Origin: Dastarcus helophoroides | Lineage: Eukaryota; Arthropoda; Insecta; Coleoptera; Bothrideridae | Reading direction: 5' to 3' | DNA: 64,000 nucleotides | Assembly: GCA_028583605.1 (NCBI GenBank) | Contig: CM053332.1 | Location: 21,023,297-21,087,296, forward strand | Shown here: positions 23,760 through 33,593 of the stretch, piece after piece | How the letters are laid out: the number at the start of each line of letters is the position of its first letter | Numbering within the stretch: the stretch's first letter is position 1 | Position numbers and translations under genes: made by a program | The notes under the pieces: generated by a model | The model's input: only the letters and a program-made list of their open reading frames with translations | What the model was told of the DNA's origin: nothing | The model's database searches: none

Positions 23760-26700
23760 CCTTTTTTGAAAATCTTGATTTTTTAAAAATTTCAACATTT
23801 TCTCATAATTTTTTTCCAATCAGTTAAAAATCTCCTTTCAAAAGTAACTTTGTTGTGTTTTTTAATCTTTTTGTGGTTTCAGGGGTCAAAATTTGTATTT
23901 CAATTTTTGAAGATCGATTCCACCAAAATTCTAAATTTACAAAAAATAGAAATTTAGAAAAGAGGCAAAATGTTCAAAAATAGGTGCAGTTTCGAAAAAA
24001 ATTTAAAAAGGAGCAATTTAAAAAATGCAGATTTAAAAAAAATCGAAATTTTAAAAGCAAGTTGAAATTTTCAAAAAAAGGTAAATTTCCAAAAAAGGTT
24101 AAATTTCCAAAAAAGTCAAAATTTTGAAAAACATCGAAGTTCTTATGAAAAGTTAAAATTTCTAAAAATAAAGTTAGAAATTTCAAAACACTTTGAAAAA
24201 AATTTAAACACTAAGAGAGTCGACTTTTTTAAATAATTCGAAAATTTGAAAAAATGGGCGCATTTTCAAAAATAATCTGCAATATCAGAAATATTCAAAA
24301 TTTTGAAGAAATGTTGATTTTATAGTATTTAGCAAAATTTAGAATTTTGACATATTTTAACTTTCTTTTTAAAATGTGGACTTTTTTCAACATTTCGTCC
24401 TTTTTTTGAAAATCTTGATTTTTTAAAAAAATTTCAACATTTTTTTATAATTTTTTTTAATCAGTTAAAAATCTCCTTTCAAAAGTAACTTTGTTGTGTT
24501 TTTTATTCTTTTTTTGGTTTCAGGGTTCAAAATTTGTATTTCCATTTTTGAAGATCGATTCCACCAAAATTCTAAATTTTCAAAAAATAGAAATTTTGAG
24601 AAAGGGGCAAAATGTTCAAAAATAGGTGCAGTTTCGAAAAAAATTTAAAAAGAAGCAATTTAAAAAATGGAGATTTAAAAAAAAATCGAAATTTTAAAAG
24701 CAAGTTGAAATTTTCAAAAAAGGTTAAATTTCCAAAAAAGGTTAAATTCCCAAAAAAGTCAAAATTTTGAAAAACATCGAAGTTCTTATGAAAAGTTAAA
24801 ATTTCTAAAAAAAAGTTAAAAATTTCAAAACACTGAAAAAAATTTAAACACTAAGAGAGTCGACATTTTTAAATAATTCGAGAATTTGAAAAAATGGGGT
24901 CATTTTCAAATAAAATCTGCAATTTCAGAAATATGCAAAATTTTGAAGAAATCTTGATTTTGGATTATTTTACAAAGTTTAGGAATTTTGACATATTTTA
25001 ACTTTATTTTTAAAATGTGGACTTTTTTCAAATCTTGATTTTTTTAAAAAATTTCAACATTTTTTTATAATTTTTTTTAATCAGTTAAAAATCTCCTTTC
25101 AAAAGTGACTTTGTTGTGTTTTTTAATCTTTTTTTTGTTTCAGGAGTCAAAATTTGTATTTCAATTTTTGAAGATCGATTCCACCAAAATGTTAAATTTA
25201 CAAAAAATAGAAATTTTGAAAAAGGGGCAAAATTTTCAAAAATAGGTGCAGTTTCGAAAAAAATTTAAAAAGGAACAATTTAAAAAATCGAGATTTAAAA
25301 AAAATCGAAATTTTAAAAGCAAGTTGAAATTTTCAAAAAAGGTTAAATTTCCAAAAAAGGTTAAATTTCCAAAAAAGTCAAAATTTTGAAAAACATTGAA
25401 GTTCTTATGAAAAGTTAAAATTTCTAAAAAAAAAGTTAAAAATTTCAAAACACTTTGAAAAAATTTAAACACTAAGAGAGTCGACATTTTTAAATAATTC
25501 GAGAATTTGAAAAAATGGGGTCATTTTCATCTCTCAATCTGCAATCTCAGAAATATGCAAAATTTTGAAGAAATCTTGATTTTGGATTATTTTACAAAGT
25601 TTAGAATTTTGACATATTTTTAACTTTATTTTTAAAATGTGGACTTTTTTCAACATTTCGTCCTTTTTTTGAAAATCTTGATTTTTTTAAAAAATTTCAA
25701 CATTATTTCCTAATTTTTTTTAATCAGTTAAAAATCTCCTTTCAAAAGTAACTTTGTTGTGTTTTTTAATCTTTTTTTGGTTTCAGGGGTCAAAATTTGT
25801 ATTTCAATTTTTGAAGATCGATTCCACCAAAATTCTAAATTTACAAAAAATAGAAATTTTGAAAAAGGGGCACAATTTTTAAAAATAGGTGCAGTTTCTA
25901 AAAAAACTTAAAAAGGAGCAATTTAAAAAGTGGAGATTTAACAAAAAATCGAAATTTTAAAAGCAAGTTGAAATTTTCAAAAAAGGTTAAATTTCCAAAA
26001 AAGGTTAAATTTCCAAAAAAGTTAAAATTTTGAAAAACATCAAAGTTCTTATGAAAAGTTAAAATTTCTAAAAAAAAAGTTAAAAATTTCAAAACACTTT
26101 GAAAAAAATTTAAACACTAAGAGAGTCGACATTTTTAAATAATTCGAGAATTTGAAAAAATGGGGTCATTTTCAAATAAAATCTGCAATCTCAGAAATAT
26201 GCAAAATTTTGAAGAAATCTTGATTTTGGATCATTTTACAAAGTTTAGAATTTTGACATATTTTAACTTTATTTTCAAAATGTGGACTTTTTTCAACATT
26301 TCGTCCTTTTTATGAAAATCTTGATTTTTTTAAAAATTTCAACATTTTTTTATAATTTTTTTTAATCAGTTAAAAATCTCCTTTCAAAAGTAACTTTGTT
26401 GTGTTTTTTAATCTTTTTTTTGGTTTCAGGGGTCAAAATTTGTATTTTAATTTTTGAAGATCGATTCCACCAAAATTCTAAATTTACAAAAAATAGAAAT
26501 TTAGAAAAGAGGCAAAATTTTCAAAAATAGGTGCAGTTTCGAAAAAAATTCAAAAAGGAGCAATTTAAAAAATGGAGATTTAAAAAAAATCGAAATTTTA
26601 AAAGCAAGTTGAAATTTTCAAAAAAGGTTAAATTTCCAGAAAAGGTTAAATTTCCAAAAAAGTCAAAATTTTGAAAAACATCGAAGTTCTTATGAAAAGT

Positions 26701-27095
26701 TAAAATTTCTAAAAAAAAAGTTAAAAATTTCAAAATACTTTGAAAAAAATTTAAACACTAAGAGAGTCGACATTTTTAAATAATTCGAGAATTTGAAAAA
26801 ATGGGGTCATTTTCAAATAAAATCTGCAATCTCAGAAATATGCAAAATTTTGAAGAAATCTTGATTGTGGATTATTTTACAAAGTTTAGAATTTTGACAT
26901 ATTTTAAGTTTATTTTTAAAATGTGGACTTTTTTCAACATTTCGTCCTTTTTTGAAAATCTTGATTTTCTAAAAATTTCAACATTTTTTCATAAATTTTT
27001 TTTAATCAGTTAAAAAATCTCCTTTCAAAAGTGACTTTGTTGTGTTTTTTAATCTTTTTTGGTTTCAGGAGACAAGATCTGTATTTCAATTTTTT
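23760..27095. repeat. 641-bp tandem array, 6 landmark copies
   Basis: ACTTTGTTG recurs at 23,847, 24,488, 25,108, 25,751, 26,393 and 27,034 (spacings 641, 620, 643, 642, 641). Each unit has family A right-arm sequence (TTTGTTGTGTTTTTTAATCT, GGTTTCAGGGGTC, GAAGATCGATTCCACCAAAA) followed by about 450 bp of AT low complexity including CACTAAGAGAGTCGAC. The array thus consists of family A right arm plus flank, amplified in tandem. Copies are closely similar. Repeated 60-80-residue frames on the minus strand (MKFLTFFLEILTFHKN...) are repeat products. Confidence 0.9.
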
Positions 27096-27099
27096 AAAA

Positions 27100-27395
27100 T
27101 ATCAAAAATTAAAAAAATTCAGACTGTATAAAAAAATTGGTTCTAAGTCCAAAGAAGGTCAGCCAAAAGGGGGTCCAGCTCGCATAATTAAGGTTCAGCA
27201 CCAATTATTACAGTGAATATTCAATAGACTAAATTAAATTAATTTTACTTTTGTGAGAATTTGAAACTTAATCTAAATTTTCTTTGTGATATAACTTAAA
27301 AATTGTCTGTTTTCAAATACACACTTTTTTCTGCAATCAATCGCATTATTTATGGACACTGTGTTGACAATGTGTCAGGTAAAAGTCATTTATTG
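27100..27395. other. Unique spacer between two arrays
   Basis: No feature recognised. Confidence 0.4.
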
Positions 27396-27399
27396 GCTG

Positions 27400-30075
27400 A
27401 CTACTGATGAACTTTCGTTTTTCATTAAAATTTTGATGACCAAATGAATATAAAGTAGTACAGCTTGAAAAATAGTATCATATGAAGACAACATTGTGGA
27501 GGAAAAAAAATATATTGCTGATGAACTTTCGGTTTTTTTATTGAAATTTTAACCACCAAATGATTATCAGGCAATACAGCTGAGAAAAAAGAATTATATG
27601 AAGACAAGATTGTAGTGGAAAAATAAGCTATTACTGAGAGCAACCGCTTCGCTAGGTGGCAGTGTTTCAACATTTGGTAGTTCGGCTACCTATGATTCAC
27701 TATACACGCCTGGAGGGCTGCATGAATTTGTAGTCTAGGTCGCATTCTTCTTGCATATTACTGATGAACTTTCATTTTTCATTAAAACTTTGGCCACCAA
27801 ATGCATATTAAGCAGTACAGCTAAGAAAAATGTAACATATGAAGACAAGATTTTAGTAGAAAAAGAAAATATTACTGATGAACTTTCGCTTTGCATTGAA
27901 ATTTTGACCACCAAATGACTTTTCTTGATCACCAAACGATGATTAAGCAGCACAGATTAGAAAAATTATCCATATGAAGACAAGGTTGTAGTGGAAAAAT
28001 AAACTATTACTGATGAACTTTTGTTTTCCATTGAAAATTTGACCACCAAACGATTTTTTTTGATCACCAAATGATTCATTAGCAGTACAGCTTGGAAAAA
28101 TGATGCATATGAAGGCAAAATTGTATTGGAAAAACAAAATATTACTGATGAACTTCCGTTTTTCATTAAAATTTTGATCACCAAATGATTATTATCTAGT
28201 ACAGAGGGCTGCATGAATTTGTAGTCTAGGTCGCATTCTTCTTGCATATTACTGATGAACTTTCATTTTTCATTAAAACTTTGGCCACCAAATGCACATT
28301 AAGCAGTACAGCTAAGAAAAATGTAACATATGAAGACAAGATTTTAATAGAAAAAGAAAATATTACTGATGAACTTTCGCTTTGCATTGAAATTTTGACC
28401 ACCAAATGACTTTTCTTGATCACCAAACGATGATTAAGCAGCACAGATTAGAAAAATTATCCATAAGAAGACAAGGTTGTAGTGGAAAAATAAACTATTA
28501 CTGATGAACTTTTGTTTTCCATTGAAAATTTGACCACCAAACGATTTTTTTTTGATTACCAAATGATTCATTAGCAGTACAGCTTGGAAAAATGATGCAT
28601 ATGAAGGCAAAATTGTATTGGAAAAACAAAATATTACTGATGAACTTCCGTTTTTCATTAAAATTTTGATCACCAAATGATTATTATCTAGTACAGAGGG
28701 CTGCATGAATTTGTAGTCTAGGTCGCATTCTTCTTGCATATTACTGATGAACTTTCATTTTTCATTAAAACTTTGGCCACCAAATGCATATTAAGCAGTA
28801 CAGCTAAGAAAAATGTAACATATGAAGACAAGATTTTAGTAGAAAAAGAAAATATTACTGATGAACTTTCGCTTTGCATTAAAATTTTGACCACCAAATG
28901 ACTTTTCTTGATCACCAAACGATGATTAAGCAGCACAGATTAGAAAAATTATCCATATGAAGACAAGGTTGTAGTGGAAAAATAAACTATTACTGATGAA
29001 CTTTTGTTTTCCATTGAAAATTTGACCACCAAACGATTTTTTTTGATCACCAAATGATTCATTAGCAGTACAGCTTGGAAAAATGATGCATATGAAGGCA
29101 AAATTGTATTGGAAAAACAAAATATTACTGATGAACTTCCGTTTTTCATTAAAATTTTGATCACCAAATGATTATTATCTAGTACAGAAGGCTGCATGAA
29201 TTTGTAGTCTAGGTCGCATTCTTCTTGCATATTACTGATGAACTTTCATTTTTCATTAAAACTTTGGCCACCAAATGCATATTAAGCAGTACAGCTAAGA
29301 AAAATGTAACATATGAAGACAAGATTTTAGTGGAAAAAGAAAATATTACTGATGAACTTTCGCTTTTCATTGGAATTTTGACCACCAAATGACTTTTTTT
29401 GATCACCAAACGATGATTAAGCAGCACAGATTAGAAAAATTATCCATATAAAGACAAGATTATAATGAAAAAATAAACTATTGCTGATGAACTTTTCTTT
29501 TTCATTGAAAATTTGACCACCAATCGATTTTTTTTTGACCACCAAATGATTATTTAGCAATACAGGTTAGAAAAATGGTGCATATGAAGGCAAAATTATA
29601 TTGGAAAAAGAAAATATTGCAGATGAACTTTCGTTTTTCATTGAAATTTTGACCACCAGATGACTTTTTTTGATCACCAAATGATTATTAAGCAACACAG
29701 TTTAGAAAAATGATCCATATGAAGACAAGGTTGTAGTGGAAAAATAAACTATTACTGATGAACTTTCGTTATTTATCGAAATTTTGCCCACCAAATGATT
29801 ATTAAGCAGTACAGCTTAGAAAAATGATTCAGATGAAGGCAAAATTATAATGGAAAAAGAAAATATTACTGATCAACTTTCGTTTTTCGTTGAAAGTTTG
29901 ACCACCAAAGACATCGGTGAGTATTAGGAATGATCGGTTTAGTTTCAGACGAAGCGTCTGGTCAGTTCTTAGAATCTCTAGCATATTCAAATAGGCACAA
30001 CTTTCCAAGTATGAAGGATAAATTATAGTGGAAAAATAAAATATTACTGATGAATTTTAAAGTCTCACTGAAATT
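27400..30075. repeat. Satellite of ~107-136-bp monomers with ~491-bp higher-order units
   Basis: Monomers share ATTACTGATGAACTTTCG, TTTTCATTGAAATTTTGACC, ACCAAATGATTATTAAGCAG and AAAAATGATGCATATGAAG. Four-monomer higher-order units repeat from about 27,716, 28,204, 28,695 and 29,187 (491-492 bp apart) and are nearly identical. Simple monomers flank them (27,400-27,630 and 29,430-30,075). Repeated 64-101-residue minus-strand frames are repeat products. Confidence 0.9.
27636..27757 (+). mobile_element. Element X terminal piece inside the satellite
   Basis: GAGAGCAACCGCTTCGCTAG, CAGTGTTTCAAC, CTATACACGCCTGGAGGGCT, GCATGAATTTGTAGTCTAGG and TTCTTGCATA match the 3' part of element X at 31,287-31,407. 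Its last ~42 bp (GGGCTGCATGAATTTG to TTGCATA) recur in each higher-order unit at 28,205-28,248, 28,697-28,741 and 29,188-29,231. Confidence 0.85.
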
Positions 30076-30079
30076 TTAA

Positions 30080-30640
30080 TCACCAAGAGCACCTATGGCT
30101 ATTTAAAGAGAACAGACACAAAATCTTGACAACATAATACTGGTTTATTCGGTGACTTATTATGCTGACAGCGCCTTTGGATCACCTAAGCAAATTCGCA
30201 TGCTCCTCCAAATTATATTTGATAACTAAGGGTTGTCTGCACTTAGGCGCTTCCCCTTGTAGCCTCGCACCCTTAGATACCTAGTTTATCTTATGCATAA
30301 GCAACCACTGCCCACTAAAACCTTTGCAATGAGTCGATGACTGTCAGTTTGTGGGATCACCTTGGAGCATGCTAAAATGTTCAGTTTCAATCGCATTACT
30401 GCGTTGCGTGCAATTTAATAAACCTGTGCCAATTCCGAAAATATTCATCACAATGAAATAATCTAAGAGACAAATTTTATCTTCATTCTATCCTTTGACT
30501 AAATCAAGTTTTCTATGTAAAAACAAAATAATTCTCTATGGGTTAAAAACCTTTGGAACGCAAACACGTATTTTTCCTTAAAATATTTTTTTTCCACAAC
30601 TATTTCACCAAACTTAACTTTCTCACAAAACTATTACGAT
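30080..30640. other. Mostly unique DNA with dispersed repeat at 30,321-30,453
   Basis: No gene recognised. See the separate entry for the dispersed repeat shared with 46.6 kb. Confidence 0.4.
30321..30453 (+). repeat. Dispersed repeat shared with 46.6 kb
   Basis: TTGCAATGAGTCGATGACT, GCTAAAATG, TACTGCGTTGCGT, AATAAACCTGTGC and GAAAATATTCATC occur in the same order, inverted, at 46,575-46,701. Two diverged copies show this is a mobile or duplicated sequence; the class is unknown. Confidence 0.65.
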
Positions 30641-30644
30641 AATT

Positions 30645-30752
30645 AAAATAAAAATCTTGTCCCCTGAAACCAAGAAAGATTAAAAAACATAACAGAGGTT
30701 ACCGTAACTCGTTTCGATAGCCAAGTTATCATCTTCAGAGAGATACACTCCA
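30645..30752 (-). repeat. Family A single arm with hammerhead-like core
   Basis: AATCTTGTCCCCTGAAACCA, AACAGAGGTTACCGTAAC and GTTTCGATAGCC. On the minus strand the core is CUCU, CUGAAGA, U, GAUAAC/GCUAUC with one mismatch, GAAAC, GA, GU and U. Stem I on the 3' side (ACGG) no longer pairs with CUCU. Confidence 0.65.
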
Positions 30753-30920
30753 AAAAATTATTAATTGAAAACAACAACCCTAGATTGTGAATATAAAAAT
30801 TTAAAATGAAAGAGATTACATACTCTCATTGAACATGTATTTATTAATGCAGTCTTATTATAAGTAATAATTTTTCTAAAGCACAGACCAATAGGTTTGA
30901 ACATTCATTAGATTCGAAGT

Positions 30921-30966
30921 TTGGAAACCAAATACCGGTTTCGATCTTGTTAGATCTCGTCAGTTT
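30921..30966 (-). ncRNA. Hammerhead ribozyme, core intact but stem I truncated (element X)
   Basis: Read on the minus strand: CUGACGA (30,963-30,957), stem II GAUCU/AGAUC, GAAAC, loop CG, GU, A, then UUUGG. The 5' strand of stem I is AUUAAA instead of CCAAA because the element is broken just there. Only three stem I pairs remain, so activity is unlikely. Confidence 0.7.
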
Positions 30967-31152
30967 AATCACTATACATGCCTGGAGGGCTGCATGAATT
31001 TGTAGTCTAGGTTGTATTCTACTTGCATACGACATTGTTGGCGATGGCCATAGTTTCTCTATGGACCAATAGGTGGTAGTACTAAGAGTCACTCGCTTGA
31101 CGTCTATGAATGTTTAAGTACTTACTTGTCGGAACATTTATTAGCATTCGAG

Positions 31153-31209
31153 TTGGATATACCAAACTGACGAGATCTAACAAGATCGAAACCGGTATTT
31201 GGCTTCCAA
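31153..31209 (+). ncRNA. Type I hammerhead ribozyme, all core positions intact (element X)
   Basis: Seen directly: outer stem I UUGGA (31,153-31,157) with UCCAA (31,205-31,209); inner stem I CCAAA (31,162-31,166) with UUUGG (31,198-31,202); core CUGACGA (31,167-31,173); stem II GAUCU (31,174-31,178), loop AACA, AGAUC (31,183-31,187); GAAA (31,188-31,191) and C; loop CG; GU (31,195-31,196); H17 = A31197. Predicted cleavage is between 31,197 and 31,198. All invariant hammerhead bases are present, and N7 = C is allowed. The internal loop in stem I and the stem II loop are placed where natural hammerheads make tertiary contacts. Activity is inferred, not shown. Confidence 0.88.
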
Positions 31210-31419
31210 ACTTCGAATCTAATAAATGTTCAAACCTATTGGTCTGTGCATTATAAAATCCTTGTCTTCTGGGAAATTATTCCTAGAGAGCAACCGTTTC
31301 GCTAGGTGGCAGTGTTTCAACTATTCAACAGCTACCTATGATTCCACTATACACGCCTGGATAGGAGGGCTGCATGAATTTGTAGTCTAGGTTGTATTCT
31401 ACTTGCATAATAATTTTTC

Positions 31420-32400
31420 CTTAAACGTTTACATTTATCTAATCGCTGTATCTTTTTCGCGATACCTCATTCACTAGATGTTTTGATTAATCTTTCATCC
31501 CCCATGCCTTCCTTTGAGTCTTTAGATTTGTTGAGTTAATTTTCAAAGTGAAACGTTAAAAAGACTGCTTCATAAAGAAAATAATACTTGACAGATCTGG
31601 AGATTCAAAGGAAGGTACAACCGGCCAGAAATTTTGTTCAAGCGAGTTTATATTTGACGTGATTCAATCTTCCAAAAAAAAATCAAAGATGCGAAATTAT
31701 GTGGCATAATTCCTTATGATAAAGTGAAGCGACGAGAGCGTCGCGTCGCTCAATTTCCCCGTCAAACTTCGAGGAGAGATTTGTGTTAAATAAGCATTAA
31801 AACGGCGCAGGACCACAAAGCATCACTGACACATACATAACGTTAATTTGACAAAGCGACGAGTCAGCACGAGGCGCAAGAAGTAGAAGTCAGCCCTCCG
31901 ATATCTTTCCGTGCCGGCTTCGTCAGCATATTCTTGCGCCGTTGTCAGACGATGTCGCAGCAAACTAAGGTAATAATGTCCTTCATTTGTCTTCATTTGC
32001 TTAAGACTACTAACAAACATCGACCACTTTGTTAGTGCATACTTGGGGGAGGTCGAATTACGAAGACCTGGCGGCGTATGCAAATGTTCGCGGAAAAGAA
32101 ATATACGTCCCATTTCCCGGCCTAATTTGCGTGTGATTTAGTCGCGTTAGAGGGTAAGACTGCTCGAGCCCACGTTACACTTTGCCCGTCTCTTTAAACT
32201 TAGAACTAACCCCAGCCGAGATACCTTCGCTGATCACCGGAAGTAAAACAAACACGAACAGTTGGCAGATTCAAAAAGAACGTTTAATTTTCAAGCTTTA
32301 TAAAATATTTCCTAGAATATTTTTTTTCAAGAAAGTTCTGTAGTGGAAATCTTAAAAAGTGAATGTTTTTGACGTGGGGCAAACTTGTCCTTTAATTGGG
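31420..32400. other. Unique DNA with a GC-richer patch
   Basis: 31,730-32,260 is richer in C, G and CpG than its surroundings and holds a 96-codon minus-strand frame (31,823-32,113) with no recognised domain. It may be conserved noncoding or old coding DNA; no call is possible. Confidence 0.3.
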
Positions 32401-32489
32401 GAGTCGTTAAATATTTTAAGATAAGAAATTTTGACTTGTTTCTTTAAATTTCTACTTATTTTTATAAAATTTTTCTTAACATTTGCTCC

Positions 32490-32740
32490 TTTTTCGAAAT
32501 TTTGACAAAATTTGAGTGTCCCTGGGAAATTTTGACAAAATTTGAGTGTCCCTGGGAAATTTTGACAAAATTTGAGTCTCCCTGGAAAATTTTGACAAAA
32601 TTTGACTCTCTCTAAAAAATTTTAACAAAATTTGACTTTCTCTGGGAAATTTTAACAAAATTTGACTCTTTCTGAGAAATTTTGACAAAATTTGAGTCTC
32701 TCTGAAAAATTTTAACAAAACTTGATTCTAAAAAATCTCG
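32490..32740. repeat. 30-bp minisatellite, ~8 copies
   Basis: The unit is CCTGGGAAATTTTGACAAAA followed by TTTGAGTGTC (30 bp), with CTCTCTGA variants. A shorter related block lies at 36,350-36,470, so this block and its right flank to 33,060 were duplicated within the macro-satellite region. Confidence 0.85.
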
Positions 32741-33271
32741 ACTTTTTATTAAATTTCGACTTTTTAGCGAAATTGTGATTTTTTTTAAAATTGTGTTTGG
32801 GTTTTCGAGACTTTAGATTTTTACCTTAAAACTCACCTTTTTTCTAAAATGTCAGGTTTTGTATTTTAAATTTGATTTCCTGAAAATTCTAGCTTTATCC
32901 AAAATTGAGTTTTTTTATTATAATTCGTCTATTTCTTAAAACTACGATATATTTAAATTTTTTTTTAAATCTTAAGTTTTTTTGTTTTTAATTTGATTGT
33001 CTGAAAGTAACAGCTTTATCCCAAAGCTGGGTTTTTTATTATAATTCGTCTTTTTCTAAATTATGAGGTTACATATGCAAGAAGAATGCAACCTAGACTA
33101 CAAATTCATGCAGCCCTCTAGGCGTGGCGTGTATAGTGAATCATAGCTAGCTGAACTACCAACAGTTGAAACACTGCCACCTGGCGAAGCGGTTGCTCTC
33201 TAGGAGAGTTCCCAGAAGACAAGGATTCTCTAATGCACAGACCAATAGATCTGAACATTTATTAAATTCGA

Positions 33272-33332
33272 AGTTTGGAAACCAAATACCGCTTTCGATC
33301 TTATTAAATCTCGTCAGTTTGGTATACCCAAC
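33272..33332 (-). ncRNA. Hammerhead ribozyme, degenerate (element X)
   Basis: Minus strand: CCAAA, CUGACGA, stem II GAUUU/AGAUC (one U-G pair), GAAAG instead of GAAAC, CG, GU, A, UUUGG. Both stem I halves are kept. The C to G change destroys the second pair of stem III. Confidence 0.7.
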
Positions 33333-33473
33333 TCGAATGCTAATAAATGTTTCGACAAGTAAGTACTAAAACATTCACAGGGTGGTAGTACTAGGTGGTA
33401 GTACTAAAGAATCACTCGCTTGACGCCTGTGAATGTTTTAGTACTTACTTTTCGGAACATTTGTTAGCACTCG

Positions 33474-33536
33474 AGTTGGATTTACCAAACTGACAAGATC
33501 TAACAAGATCGAAACCGGTATTTGGTTTCCAAACTT
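33474..33536 (+). ncRNA. Hammerhead ribozyme, core-mutated (element X)
   Basis: CCAAA, CUGACAA (G8 changed to A), stem II GAUCU/AGAUC, GAAAC, CG, GU, A, UUUGG. G8 takes part in catalysis in hammerheads, so this copy should be inactive, although all stems are preserved. Confidence 0.75.
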
Positions 33537-33593
33537 TGAATCTAATAAATGTTCAAACCTATTGGTCTGTGCATTATAGAATACGAGGTTACA

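Larger units (their letters stand above)
30877..31407 (+). mobile_element. Element X, rearranged dimer with hammerhead ribozymes
   Basis: Flanked by a perfect 12-bp duplication TAATAATTTTTC (30,865-30,876 and 31,408-31,419). Left part 30,877-30,965 is a minus-oriented half with a ribozyme core. It is joined at about 30,966 to a plus-oriented terminal piece ending TTGCATA (about 31,028). Then comes a full plus-oriented unit: GGTGGTAGTACTA, GTCACTCGCTTGACG, the ribozyme, GCACAGACCAATAG (inverted), GAGAGCAACCG and the TTGCATA end. The variable, long duplication and inverted-plus-direct partial dimer structure argue for reverse transcription rather than a cut-and-paste transposon. No protein is encoded. 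Confidence 0.85.
33074..33584. mobile_element. Element X, complete foldback copy, 511 bp
   Basis: Flanked by a 9-bp duplication GAGGTTACA (33,065-33,073 and 33,585-33,593). The undisrupted site is visible at about 36,777 (ACGAGGTTACATTC), which confirms the insertion. The first ~315 bp are a minus-oriented unit (TATGCAAG, the GGTTGCTCTC box, CAGAAGACAAGGAT, ribozyme, AAGTAAGTACT). About 185 bp of a plus-oriented unit follow, with a duplicated GGTGGTAGTACTA between them. No protein is encoded. Confidence 0.88.

Noticed and set aside
23974..26733. Repeated peptide frames MKFLTFFLEILTFHKN in the 641-bp array
   Set aside because: They are products of tandem low-complexity units, with no conserved coding pattern or start context.
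27400..30075. Possible hammerheads at CTGATGA in each satellite monomer, and repeated 64-101-residue frames
   Set aside because: CTGATGA is followed by ACTTTCG and a GAAA further on, but no stem II can form between them, only a small ATGAA/TTCAT hairpin. The frames recur because the satellite recurs.
31823..32113. 96-codon minus-strand frame as a gene
   Set aside because: No recognised domain, no splice or poly(A) context; kept only as a GC-richer unique patch.
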